Assembly: GCA_030917985.1 (NCBI GenBank)
Contig: JAUPTR010000077.1
Span: forward strand, 1-16,069
Length of the DNA: 16,069 nucleotides
Source: Pseudomonadota bacterium
GTDB lineage: Bacteria; Pseudomonadota; Gammaproteobacteria; Burkholderiales; SCOH01
Direction: 5' to 3'
The position numbers were made by a program, and so were the translations under genes. Position 1 is the first letter of the stretch, and the number at the start of each line of letters is the position of its first letter. Positions 7,430 to 15,060 of the stretch are shown here, in pieces. The notes beneath the pieces were generated by a model. It saw only the letters and a program-made list of their open reading frames with translations, had not been told where the DNA came from and searched no databases.

Positions 7430-8270
7430 CGAATAACACCGCCAGGCAGATCAGCGGCATCGCCAGCAGCTCGTTGATGCCAAGTGATTCGCCGGCAAAT
7501 GCCCACCCCAGCAACACGGCTATCGGCGGGTTGACATAGGCGTAGCTGCTGGCCAGCGCTGGCCGCACGGTATTCAACAGGTAAAAGAACGCGCTGTAGG
7601 CGAGGATCGAACCGAACACTACCAGATACAGCAGGGCAGCCCAGGCGCGGGTATCGGGCCACTGTTGCAACTGCTCACCATGCATCAGGCTGAGCAGCGC
7701 CAATTGCCCGCCGGCCAGCAGCATTTGTGCCGCCACCGACATTGGCCCGACTGGCATCTCCAGGCGGCGCATCCAGACCGAGGCAAAAGCCCATGATAAC
7801 GATGCCAATACCAGCAGAAAAGCGCCTTGCGGGCTGGTACGCAGTTGCTGGCCGGTGCTCAGCCAGATCACACCCAGCAGCCCGATGCCGATGCCCAGCC
7901 ATTCGCGGCGGCTGGGGCGTGCCCCCCAGATCCAGGCCGCCAGCACCGTCAGCAATGGCACCAGCCCCACTACCAGTGCCGCAAGGCCGGATGACACGGT
8001 TTTTTCGGCATAGGTGACCGAACCATTGGCAATGGTCAGCATCATGCCGCCAATCAGCGCTGCATTGCGCCATTGCAGGGGGCTGGGGGCGGCAACGCCG
8101 CGCAGCCGCAGCCACAGATACATGCTGCCGCCGGCCAGCAGAAAACGCAGCGCCGCCAGCATTAGTGGCGGAAAGGATTCGACGCCGATGCGAATGGCGA
8201 GGTAGGTGGAGCCCCAGACCAGATAGGTGGCAAGCAGCGACAAGATGAGTTTGAAACGATCAGCGGGCAT
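7404..8270 (-). CDS. EamA-family (DMT) transporter
   Basis: Inner-membrane drug/metabolite exporter-type protein of 288 residues with about ten hydrophobic segments in two EamA repeats. The first repeat begins LILSLLATYLVWGSTYLAIR; the second begins near GAFLLVLASLSWAFASVW and contains AYVNPPIAVLLGWAF. It resembles the YedA/RhaT group, but the substrate cannot be inferred. The frame is open to an ATG at 8324. The ATG at 8270 is chosen because a perfect -10 (8299-8304) lies inside that extension and because conserved sequence begins shortly after it. The ribosome-binding site is weak for either. It is probably co-transcribed with prmB and is divergent from ribH. Confidence 0.85.
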   Translation of the reverse strand: MPADRFKLILSLLATYLVWGSTYLAIRIGVESFPPLMLAALRFLLAGGSMYLWLRLRGVAAPSPLQWRNAALIGGMMLTIANGSVTYAEKTVSSGLAALVVGLVPLLTVLAAWIWGARPSRREWLGIGIGLLGVIWLSTGQQLRTSPQGAFLLVLASLSWAFASVWMRRLEMPVGPMSVAAQMLLAGGQLALLSLMHGEQLQQWPDTRAWAALLYLVVFGSILAYSAFFYLLNTVRPALASSYAYVNPPIAVLLGWAFAGESLGINELLAMPLICLAVLFVANNRGKV

Positions 8271-8298
8271 CGGGCAGGAATCGGCGGCAATGGCCACG

Positions 8299-8304
8299 AT
8301 TATA
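8299..8304 (-). promoter_or_regulatory. candidate -10 box for eamA
   Basis: Perfect TATAAT on the minus strand, 28 bases before the preferred eamA ATG. No convincing -35 is seen. Its position argues against the longer reading frame starting at 8324. Confidence 0.4.
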
Positions 8305-8357
8305 CGGATGAATTTCCGCGCCACCGTTCTGGCGGTCGCAACAAACTGGCAGAATGT

Positions 8358-8368
8358 GTAAAATGGCC
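8358..8368 (+). promoter_or_regulatory. candidate -10 region for ribH-nusB
   Basis: GTAAAATGGCC contains TAAAAT (8359-8364), 5/6 to the -10 consensus, about 40 bases before the ribH start. The identical 11-mer occurs before ribD (11870-11880). The -35 position reads TCGCAA, which is weak. Confidence 0.4.
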
Positions 8369-8404
8369 GGTTTTACTTTGTTGATCAAGGTATTCGGAAA
8401 AAAC

Positions 8405-8875
8405 ATGGCACGCTACGACGACATTCTTGAATTTGAACCCAATCTGACCGGCAATGGCCAGCGTATCGGCATCGTCATGAGTCGTTTCAATACCGACGTG
8501 TGCGAAGGCCTGCTGGCTGCCTGTACTGCCCGCCTGAGCGCGCTGGGCGTGGCCAGCAAGGATATGCTGATCGCCACCGTGCCGGGCGCACTGGAAGTAC
8601 CGCTGACCTTGCAGCGCATGGCCGAAAGCGGCAAGTTCGATGGCCTGGTGGCGCTGGGGGCCATCATCCGTGGTGAAACCTACCATTTTGAAGTGGTGTC
8701 GAATGAATCGGCCGGTGGCATTACTGCGGTGCAACTGGAAACTGGCGTACCGATCGCCAATGCCATCCTCACCACCGAAAATGATGATCAGGCGCTGGTG
8801 CGCATGCACGTAAAAGGCTCCGAAGCGGCTGACTGCGTGGTGGAAATGATCAACCTGCTGGAAAAACTCAAATAA
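8405..8875 (+). CDS. ribH: 6,7-dimethyl-8-ribityllumazine synthase
   Basis: Condenses 5-amino-6-ribitylaminouracil with 3,4-dihydroxy-2-butanone 4-phosphate to lumazine, the penultimate riboflavin step. The 156 residues match the family length. Motifs: IGIVMSRFN (21-29), VPGALEVPLT (59-68) and GAIIRGETYHFEVVSNES (85-102), with the catalytic histidine at 94 and the phosphate-binding arginine probably R133. The frame is open from 8354, but MARYDDILEFEPN at 8405 is the family N-terminus. The ribosome-binding site is modest (GGAAAA). The stop overlaps the nusB ATG by one base (TAATG), implying translational coupling. Confidence 0.96.
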   Translation: MARYDDILEFEPNLTGNGQRIGIVMSRFNTDVCEGLLAACTARLSALGVASKDMLIATVPGALEVPLTLQRMAESGKFDGLVALGAIIRGETYHFEVVSNESAGGITAVQLETGVPIANAILTTENDDQALVRMHVKGSEAADCVVEMINLLEKLK

Positions 8876-9336
8876 TGAAAAGCACACGACGCAAAGCCCG
8901 CGAATTTGCGGTACAGGGGCTGTACCAATGGCAGATGGCGCAGGATACGCCTGCGCGCATCGAGCAGAATCTGGCGGAAAGCCAGGGCTTCTCCAAATGT
9001 GACATCTCGCTGTTGCGCACCACGCTGTATGGCGCAATCAAACATGTGGATACGCTGAGGCCGGCGCTGGAACCCTATCTGGATCGCAGCTGGGACGAAG
9101 TCAGCCCGGTGGAACGCGGCGTATTGCTGGTGGCAGCGTTTGAACTGGTGCATATGCCGGAAACGCCTTACCCGGTGATCATCAACGAAGCCATCGAGCT
9201 GTCGAAGACATTTGGCGGCAATGAAGGGCACAAGTTCATCAATGGCGTGCTGGACAAGTTTGTTGCCCAGGTGCGCGCCACCGAAGTAAGCGCCGCACGC
9301 ACCCAGCGTGGTGGTCGTCACGACGCATCGGCCTGA
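8875..9336 (+). CDS. nusB: transcription antitermination factor NusB
   Basis: Binds boxA RNA with NusE (S10) in antitermination of rRNA operons. The 153-residue all-helical protein shows the usual N-terminus RRKAREFAVQGLYQWQ, DEVSPVERGVLLVAAFEL and the signature VIINEAIELSKTFG followed by FINGVLDK. The tail after about residue 138 (SAARTQRGGRHD) is polar and probably disordered. The ATG overlaps the ribH TAA by one base. The ribH-nusB pairing is widespread in proteobacteria. A hairpin follows at 9351-9369. Confidence 0.96.
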   Translation: MKSTRRKAREFAVQGLYQWQMAQDTPARIEQNLAESQGFSKCDISLLRTTLYGAIKHVDTLRPALEPYLDRSWDEVSPVERGVLLVAAFELVHMPETPYPVIINEAIELSKTFGGNEGHKFINGVLDKFVAQVRATEVSAARTQRGGRHDASA

Positions 9337-9350
9337 TGTCGCTGGCTCGG

Positions 9351-9371
9351 GGCCGCCATTCTGGCGGCCTT
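9351..9371 (+). terminator. probable terminator after nusB
   Basis: The stem GGCCGCC (9351-9357) pairs with GGCGGCC (9363-9369) around ATTCT. It is followed only by TTGTCAATTT, so the U-tract is weak. It sits 15 bases past the nusB stop and between convergent genes. Confidence 0.55.
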
Positions 9372-9372
9372 G

Positions 9373-9810
9373 TCAATTTCCCGCAGTAAAGCAGTAAACA
9401 AACCCCAGGTTATACCAGCCATGCAGCAGGATGGGGCTGCACAGGCCCCGGTGGCGTTCGTAGAAGTAGCCGAATATCAGTGATGGCAGGAACACCGCCA
9501 TTACCAGCAAAAGATTGTGGCGCCACAGGTGGGCTGCGGCGAATAACAGACTGGCAATCAGGTTGGCCGGGCTGAGCAGCCAGTGGGTGTGCAGTTTTGG
9601 GCGCGACATCAGGCTCTGCTGCAGCCAGCCACGAAACAGGATTTCTTCCAGCGGTGGATACACTAGCACCGCCAGCAGCAATGGCAGCGGGTGTTGCAGT
9701 GGCCATGCCGGATTGAAATACGCGGGGGCAAGCCAGGGCCAGAGTGCCAGCCAGGTGGCGGGGCCAGCCAGCCATGCCAGCTGGAACTGCCTGTCGGAAA
9801 ACGGGTTCAT
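9373..9810 (-). CDS. CPBP/CAAX-type intramembrane glutamic protease
   Basis: A short multi-membrane protein of the CPBP (ABI/Rce1-like) family of intramembrane proteases. From the ATG at 9810 it is 145 residues. Active-site motifs, in this numbering, are EEILFR (55-60: the EExxxR motif), FAAAHLW with its histidine near residue 94, and LLHGWYN (HxxxN, H130 and N134). There are about four hydrophobic segments. Its size resembles the compact proteases of C-terminal sorting systems (MrtJ type), but no sorting-signal substrate was seen. The frame extends to a GTG at 9837, and neither start has a clear ribosome-binding site. It lies 48 bases (21 with the GTG) behind the M48 gene, so the two proteases probably share a transcript. 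Confidence 0.8.
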   Translation of the reverse strand: MNPFSDRQFQLAWLAGPATWLALWPWLAPAYFNPAWPLQHPLPLLLAVLVYPPLEEILFRGWLQQSLMSRPKLHTHWLLSPANLIASLLFAAAHLWRHNLLLVMAVFLPSLIFGYFYERHRGLCSPILLHGWYNLGFVYCFTAGN

Positions 9811-9858
9811 GCCGCAGATGATATCAAGAGCGGCCACCAGGGGTGGGCAGGATTGTTG

Positions 9859-11790
9859 TCAAGCCGATTTGTGATTGCCTGCCGGGTAAATGGCCGCATT
9901 GCCCAGCTGCCGCGCACGTTTTTTCAGCTCCAGGCTACTTTTGTCCAGCACCTGCACAAAGCTCTGGCCGGGCATTTCCAGCGTGTCCACCAGCTGTCGG
10001 GCAAAGCGTTTATCGTCGGCGCTGCTGCGCAAGGGCCAGCGTTTGCGCTCGATCAGCAGCACATACAGTGAACGATCGGCAAAATGCTGCACCTGTTTGC
10101 GTGTCAGCCACGCACGGCGGATATCCGGGTAGTGCGACAACTGTGCCTGCAGGTGTGCCAGCTGTGCCGGGCGCAGGTCGTGGGTGATCAGTGTGTCGCC
10201 GACATTAACCGAAATCCGTTCGGCCAGCGCCTGATCTTCCAGCGCCGCACGCTCACAGGCAATCTGGTAATAACTCTCGGCTTCGACACTGCGGTGCTGT
10301 TGTTGCAGAAAATCATAAGCCAGGCGGCAGCAGGGGATGATGGCCTTGTTGTCGTAGCGCATCGCGTTTTCGAGCATTTCCAGCCCGGCCGGATTGCCGG
10401 CCGCCAGCAGTAGCCTGCCCGCTGCAAAACAGCTCGGTGCGTGTTCTGGATGTTGTGCAACAATCTGCCGGTATTGCTCGCAGGCGGCTGCGCCATCACC
10501 CAGTTCTTCCGTCAGCCGGGCGCGGCGAAATGCGTCATCAAGGCTGATGCGCCCGGTTTGCAGTTGTTGTTCCAGTTGCTGCAACTGTTGCCGCGTGTCG
10601 CGAATCTGCTGGTGCCGCTGTTGCCATTCCGGGCGAATCTGCCGAAGCCAGGCCTGATCCAGTTGCTGGCTCAGACGTTGTAGCTGCGGGCCCAGCAATA
10701 CCTGCGCTGCGCTCAGGCGGAAAGGTTTGGGCAGGCGCGGAAAGCACCCCAGCTGCTCCAGCCGTTCGCGCAATGAGGCATGGCTCTCGTTGCTGTGATG
10801 GTTTTTTGCCAGCGCCTGCTCCAGCCATTGTTCGCCCGGTGCCTCGGCAAAGCCCAGCGAGAGCGCCAGCCGCATCTGGCTGTAAGGGGTGGCGTTGGGG
10901 GTGGGCTGTTCGGTGGCCTGTTGCATCAGGCGTGGCCAGAAACATTGCTGCAGGAAACGTGCTTTCAGTTGCAGCGCCACCAGCGCATCGGCTGCGTCTT
11001 CCTTGCCGGCCACGCGCACTGCTGCCTGATCGGCGAGAAACTCCTGCTGCCGCGCCAAAGCCCGCGTATAGGCGCTGAAATAGGGCTCGTAGCGGGCAAC
11101 AAACACCGCCAGCCATTGTTTGGCCCATGGATAGCCATTTTTTTGCAGGCTGTGGTGGACTTGTTCCCACGCCTGGCGCAGGAAAAAAATCCAGTTGGCA
11201 CTGATACGATGACCATGCGCCATGTGCCCCAGCTCATGCGCCAGCACCGCCGCCAGCTGTTTGGTTGACAACCCCTGCAGCAGCGGCAGGCCAATCTGCA
11301 GCGCATAACGCTGCGGCCCGAAGGGGCCGTAGATCGGCTGGCATACCAGCTTGGCCTGAAACTGGTCGGTGAGCAGTACTTGGTGCACAGCGCTGCGGAT
11401 TTTCAGTTTGCGGCGAAGTTTCCTGATCAGGCGGAACAATTCCGGCACATCCTGCTCCGTCAGCGCAATTCCCGTTACCGGTGAGCTTTCCACCCACAGC
11501 AAGAGGTGCGCCAGATACAGGCTCAGGCCCAGCGGCAACAGCCATTGCCAGACAAGCCCGCCGGGGTATTCGGCAATGCCTGCCAGCTGCGCCAGCCAGA
11601 ACAGCCCCGCAAACAACACCAGTAACAGCATCAAAAGCAACAATGGCCCGAGCGCCGCCAGCGCCATCACTTTGGCGTGATAGCGCAAGGGCTGCTCTGA
11701 CGCCTCGACTTCCAGGCGCGCAGCGAGGTCGGCGTAGGCATCGAGGTGAAGCTTGGGGCTGGCTGAATTATTCATTTGAAACAGAATCAT
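9859..11790 (-). CDS. membrane-anchored M48-family zinc metalloprotease
   Basis: A 643-residue protein with two hydrophobic segments (about 43-67 and 80-99) followed by an M48 peptidase core. The zinc site is HELGH (185-189), with the third ligand E250 in QEFLADQAA; the latter pattern and AHGHR after HELGH fit the HtpX/Ste24 class. From about 365 to 440 it is Gln/Leu/Arg-rich and likely coiled coil. From about 445 to 560 there are TPR-like helical repeats (LGDGAAACEQYRQIVAQHPE). The final 80 residues are unassigned. At 643 residues it is far longer than HtpX (about 290). The start at 11790 is uncertain (ATG at 11775 is possible). It is divergent from ribD and upstream of the CPBP protease gene. 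Confidence 0.87.
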   Translation of the reverse strand: MILFQMNNSASPKLHLDAYADLAARLEVEASEQPLRYHAKVMALAALGPLLLLMLLLVLFAGLFWLAQLAGIAEYPGGLVWQWLLPLGLSLYLAHLLLWVESSPVTGIALTEQDVPELFRLIRKLRRKLKIRSAVHQVLLTDQFQAKLVCQPIYGPFGPQRYALQIGLPLLQGLSTKQLAAVLAHELGHMAHGHRISANWIFFLRQAWEQVHHSLQKNGYPWAKQWLAVFVARYEPYFSAYTRALARQQEFLADQAAVRVAGKEDAADALVALQLKARFLQQCFWPRLMQQATEQPTPNATPYSQMRLALSLGFAEAPGEQWLEQALAKNHHSNESHASLRERLEQLGCFPRLPKPFRLSAAQVLLGPQLQRLSQQLDQAWLRQIRPEWQQRHQQIRDTRQQLQQLEQQLQTGRISLDDAFRRARLTEELGDGAAACEQYRQIVAQHPEHAPSCFAAGRLLLAAGNPAGLEMLENAMRYDNKAIIPCCRLAYDFLQQQHRSVEAESYYQIACERAALEDQALAERISVNVGDTLITHDLRPAQLAHLQAQLSHYPDIRRAWLTRKQVQHFADRSLYVLLIERKRWPLRSSADDKRFARQLVDTLEMPGQSFVQVLDKSSLELKKRARQLGNAAIYPAGNHKSA

Positions 11791-11869
11791 AACACCGGCT
11801 GGTATGCAAATGGCAAGCTGTTAGAGCTGAAGCTCCAGTGCAAGTTCCATACACAGCACGGATTCCTCA

Positions 11870-11880
11870 GTAAAATGGCC
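11870..11880 (+). promoter_or_regulatory. candidate -10 region for ribD
   Basis: GTAAAATGGCC with TAAAAT at 11871-11876, 31 bases before the preferred ribD start. It is identical to the 11-mer before ribH. At 17-base spacing the -35 site reads CATACA (3/6). Confidence 0.4.
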
Positions 11881-11906
11881 TGCTACTCAATTGGCGGGTG
11901 ATTGGC

Positions 11907-12998
11907 ATGTTTACCGTTTTTGATCAGCAGATGATGGCGCGTGCCTTGCAGCTGGCGCACCAAGGCCTTTACAGCACCATGCCCAATCCGCGTGTCGGCT
12001 GCGTTATCGCGCGTGATGGCCAGGTTCTCGGCGAAGGTTTCACCCAGCCGGCAGGCCAGGATCACGCAGAAGTGCAGGCGCTCAAGGCCTGCCTGGCGGC
12101 CGGACGGAATACCGCTGGCGCAACGGCCTACGTTACGCTGGAGCCCTGCAGCCACTACGGCCGCACGCCGCCGTGCGCCAAGGCCTTGCTGGAAGCCGGC
12201 ATCAAACGCGTGGTGGCGGCCATGGTTGATCCCAATCCGCTGGTAGCGGGCAAGGGCCTGGCCATGTTGGCAGAGCAGGGGCTGGAAACCGCATCCGGGC
12301 TGATGGCAAACGAGGCGCGTGAGCTGAATATCGGCTTTGTCTCACGTATGGAGCGCGGCCGCCCGTGGCTGCGCCTGAAACTGGCCTCCAGCCTGGATGG
12401 CAAGACTGCCTTGCTGAATGGCCAGTCAAAATGGATTACCGGCGAGGCTGCGCGCAAGGACGTACATCGCTGGCGCGCGCGCAGCTGTGCCCTGCTCACC
12501 GGCAGCGGCACGGTGCTGGCGGACGACCCGGAGCTGACGGTGCGCCTGATCGAAGCACCGCGCCAGCCGCAACGCATCATGATCGACACGCGGCTGCGCG
12601 TGCCGGCCGGCGCCAAAATCATCGCACCCGGCACGCTGGTGGTGTGTGGCGAAGTGGATGACTCACGGATCGAAGTCTTGCAGGCGCGGGGCGCCGAGGT
12701 ATTGTCGTTGCCGGATGAGCGCGGCAAGGTTGACCTTGTGGCGCTGATGCCGGTACTGGGGGCGCGTGGCTTCAACGAGGTGATGGTGGAAACCGGCGCC
12801 GTGCTCGCCGGGGCGCTGATGCGGCTGGGCCTGGTGGACGAATTGCTGCTGTATCAGGCGCCGGTGCTGATGGGCGATCAGGCGCGCGGCCTGCTGGACT
12901 GGCCGGCGCTGACCTCGATGCAGCAATGCCTGCCGCTGCAATTGCGCGAGGTGCGGCAGATCGGCAACGATATCCGCATGATCCTGCGCCCGGCATGA
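11907..12998 (+). CDS. ribD: bifunctional riboflavin deaminase/reductase RibD
   Basis: Second and third steps of the riboflavin pathway: deamination of the pyrimidine from GTP cyclohydrolase II, then ribosyl side-chain reduction with NADPH. From the ATG at 11907 it is 363 residues. The N-terminal deaminase (about 1-140) has the zinc ligands H53 (HAEV), C81 (EPCSHYGRTPP) and C90. The C-terminal reductase (about 145-363) has LKLASSLDGKTA, SKWITG, GSGTVLADDPELTVR and the late motif VETGAVLAGALM. A GTG nine bases earlier is in frame, but GGGTGA is correctly spaced for 11907, which also matches family N-termini. An unassigned gap of 209 bases separates it from ribE. Confidence 0.95.
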   Translation: MFTVFDQQMMARALQLAHQGLYSTMPNPRVGCVIARDGQVLGEGFTQPAGQDHAEVQALKACLAAGRNTAGATAYVTLEPCSHYGRTPPCAKALLEAGIKRVVAAMVDPNPLVAGKGLAMLAEQGLETASGLMANEARELNIGFVSRMERGRPWLRLKLASSLDGKTALLNGQSKWITGEAARKDVHRWRARSCALLTGSGTVLADDPELTVRLIEAPRQPQRIMIDTRLRVPAGAKIIAPGTLVVCGEVDDSRIEVLQARGAEVLSLPDERGKVDLVALMPVLGARGFNEVMVETGAVLAGALMRLGLVDELLLYQAPVLMGDQARGLLDWPALTSMQQCLPLQLREVRQIGNDIRMILRPA

Positions 12999-13169
12999 GC
13001 CGCTTCAAGGATCCTTTTTCCGCCGTTGCCAAGCATTGCGCGCGCTCGGGGCGCACTGCTCTGCGGCCGCTGTGCGACGCCGATTTGCGCCAGGCTCGTA
13101 CCATCCGTGGCTCACTGCGTGCTGCGCGTCGGGCGTAAAGTGGCGGATGAGCCAAGCTCCTGAGCACGC

Positions 13170-13175
13170 TATAAT
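13170..13175 (+). promoter_or_regulatory. candidate -10 box for ribE
   Basis: Perfect TATAAT 32 bases before the ribE ATG, in the 209-base gap after ribD. No clear -35 at 16-18 bases. It suggests that ribE-ribBX has its own promoter in addition to ribD read-through. Confidence 0.5.
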
Positions 13176-13207
13176 GCGTTTTTCCCTCAAATAGCGAAGA
13201 CCTGCAC

Positions 13208-13801
13208 ATGTTCACCGGCATTATTCAGACTCTCGGCCATATCTCGCATCTGGAAGCCCGTGGCGGCGACGTGCGCCTGACCATCAAGGCGCCGGGCCTG
13301 GATTTCTCCGACGTCCAGCTGGGCGACAGCATCGCCTGCAATGGCGTGTGTCTGACTGCAATCGAACTGACTGGCGACAGTTTTGTCGTCGATGTCTCGC
13401 GCGAAACGCTCAATTGCACCGTGGGGCTGGATCAGCCGGGCAAAGACGTGAACCTGGAAAAGGCGCTGCGCCTGGCCGACCGCCTCGGTGGCCATCTGGT
13501 ATCCGGCCATGTGGATGGCGTGGGTGAGGTGGTGTCGTTTGATCCGGTCGACGACTGTTTCGAGCTGGTGATTGCTGCGCCGGCTGCGCTGGCCAAATAT
13601 ATTGCCGCCAAGGGCTCGATTACCGTCAACGGCGTCAGCCTCACTACCAACCGTGTCGATGGCGTCAAATTCAGCATCAACCTGATTCCGCACACCATCC
13701 AGCAAACCACCTTGAAACATCTCAAGGCCGGCAGCCCGGCGAATCTGGAAGTGGACCTGATCGCGCGTTACGTTGAGCGGATGCTGGGCGAGCGTGCCTG
13801 A
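13208..13801 (+). CDS. ribE: riboflavin synthase, alpha subunit
   Basis: Dismutation of two lumazine molecules into riboflavin and the ribityl-pyrimidine; the last step of the pathway. The 197 residues contain two similar lumazine-binding barrels. The first begins MFTGIIQTLG and contains NGVCLT (45-50); the second (about 98-195) contains SGHVDGVGEV (99-108) and NGVSLT (141-146). The length and tandem structure match the family. The ribosome-binding site is weak (GCGAAGA). The symbol ribE follows Bacillus-type usage; the E. coli orthologue is ribC. It is followed 63 bases later by the ribBA-type gene on the same strand. Confidence 0.96.
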   Translation: MFTGIIQTLGHISHLEARGGDVRLTIKAPGLDFSDVQLGDSIACNGVCLTAIELTGDSFVVDVSRETLNCTVGLDQPGKDVNLEKALRLADRLGGHLVSGHVDGVGEVVSFDPVDDCFELVIAAPAALAKYIAAKGSITVNGVSLTTNRVDGVKFSINLIPHTIQQTTLKHLKAGSPANLEVDLIARYVERMLGERA

Positions 13802-13826
13802 GCTGGGCGCTGGCAAAAAACAATAT

Positions 13827-13842
13827 GGCCGCTGCGGCGGCC
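13827..13842 (+). promoter_or_regulatory. small hairpin between ribE and the ribBA-type gene
   Basis: GGCCGC (13827-13832) pairs with GCGGCC (13837-13842) around TGCG, with no T-run after it. It is not a terminator and is far too short for an FMN riboswitch. It may set the spacing or stability of the intergenic transcript, or be incidental. Confidence 0.3.
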
Positions 13843-13864
13843 CACCACCAAAACAAGGATTTTC

Positions 13865-14962
13865 ATGAGCAACCCAGCCATTTCCCCGATCCAGGACATC
13901 ATCGCCGACATCCGTGCCGGCAAGATGGTGATTCTGGTTGACGACGAAGATCGCGAAAACGAAGGCGACCTGATCATCGCCGCCGATTACGTCACGCCGG
14001 AAGCGATCAACTTCATGGCCAAATACGGCCGCGGCCTGATCTGCCTGACGCTGACCCGCGAACGCTGCCAGCAGCTGGATCTGCCGCTGATGGTGACGCG
14101 CAACGGCACCTCCTATGGTACCAACTTCACCGTTTCGATCGAAGCCGCAGAAGGCGTATCCACCGGCATCTCCGCCGCCGACCGCGCCCGCACCGTGCGT
14201 GTCGCCGTTGCCAAACATGCCAAGGCCGAAGACCTGGTGCAGCCGGGCCACATCTTCCCGCTCAAGGCGCAAGATGGCGGCGTGCTGGTGCGCGCCGGCC
14301 ACACCGAGGCCGGTTGTGACCTGGGCACGCTGGCCGGGCTGACGCCCGCATCGGTGATCTGCGAAATCATGAACGACGACGGCACCATGGCGCGCCTGCC
14401 AGAGCTGCTCAAGTTTGCCGAAGAGCACAAGCTGAAAATCGGCACAATTGCCGACCTGATCCAGTATCGCCACCAGCACGAAAAGCTGGTCGAGCGCGTG
14501 GTCGAGCGCAAGCTGCAGACCGCACACGGCGAATTCGACCTGATCGTTTACCGTGACCTGACCGCCAACAGCCTGCAACTGGCACTGGTGAAGGGTGACA
14601 TCAAGCCCGGCGACGAAGTGCTGGTGCGGGTGCACGAGCCGGTTTCAATCATGGATTTGCTCGACGCCTCGGACAAAACCCACTCCTGGGGCGTGTCGCA
14701 AGCGATGCAGAAAATCAGCGAAGTGGGCAAGGGCGTGATCATCCTGCTGCACCGCCCGGAAACCACCGACGACCTGCTCGCCAAGCTGCTGCCAAACAAG
14801 GAACAGCCGAAGCAGAAGTGGGACCTGCGCAACTACGGCATCGGCGCGCAAATCCTGCGCGACCTGAATGTGACCCGCATGATGGTGATGGCACCGGAAC
14901 GCAAGATGCCGAGCATGATTGGCTTTGACCTGCAGCTGGTGGGGAATGTGTTGCCGGAGTAA
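13865..14962 (+). CDS. ribBA: 3,4-dihydroxy-2-butanone 4-phosphate synthase with degenerate RibA-like domain
   Basis: Converts ribulose 5-phosphate to 3,4-dihydroxy-2-butanone 4-phosphate for lumazine synthase. The N-terminal RibB domain (about 1-205) is intact: DDEDRENEGDL (26-36) supplies the metal-binding acidic residues, and RAGHTEAGCDL (143-153) and LTPASVICEIMNDDG (159-173) are present. The C-terminal part (about 206-365) keeps a RibA-like fold signature, including RNYGIGAQILRDLNV (322-336). The region equivalent to the cyclohydrolase zinc site (257-300) has no cysteines. It therefore fits the RibBX variant known in Proteobacteria rather than a working GTP cyclohydrolase II. AAGGA precedes the ATG. 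It ends the ribD-ribE-ribBX row at a strong terminator. Confidence 0.93.
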   Translation: MSNPAISPIQDIIADIRAGKMVILVDDEDRENEGDLIIAADYVTPEAINFMAKYGRGLICLTLTRERCQQLDLPLMVTRNGTSYGTNFTVSIEAAEGVSTGISAADRARTVRVAVAKHAKAEDLVQPGHIFPLKAQDGGVLVRAGHTEAGCDLGTLAGLTPASVICEIMNDDGTMARLPELLKFAEEHKLKIGTIADLIQYRHQHEKLVERVVERKLQTAHGEFDLIVYRDLTANSLQLALVKGDIKPGDEVLVRVHEPVSIMDLLDASDKTHSWGVSQAMQKISEVGKGVIILLHRPETTDDLLAKLLPNKEQPKQKWDLRNYGIGAQILRDLNVTRMMVMAPERKMPSMIGFDLQLVGNVLPE

Positions 14963-14989
14963 GGGCTTGGCGTGAGGTTGAGTGCTGAT

Positions 14990-15024
14990 AAACAAAACAG
15001 GCCCGGTTTGGGCCTGTTTTGTTT
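14990..15024. terminator. terminator after the riboflavin genes
   Basis: A perfect 15-bp stem pairs 14990-15004 with 15010-15024 around GGTTT. The GC core is CAGGCCC/GGGCCTG and the right arm ends TTTTGTTT. It starts 28 bases after the ribBA-type stop. The layout is symmetrical like that at 2831-2865. Confidence 0.85.
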
Positions 15025-15060
15025 GGTAAAGACCGTTGGCTAGATGCTGAATGGGCATAA

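Noticed and set aside
8300..9037. 245-codon minus-strand open frame over ribH and nusB
   Set aside because: It is entirely antisense to two well-identified genes and has no recognisable domain.
13802..13864. FMN riboswitch before the ribBA-type gene
   Set aside because: The gap is only 63 bases, much shorter than the FMN aptamer, and has no conserved aptamer segments. No such element was recognised before ribH, ribD or ribE either.
13187..14635. 482-codon minus-strand open frame across ribE and ribBA
   Set aside because: It lies antisense to two clearly identified genes, is rich in His/Gln/Ala from reverse reading of GC-biased codons, and has no start signal or family resemblance.
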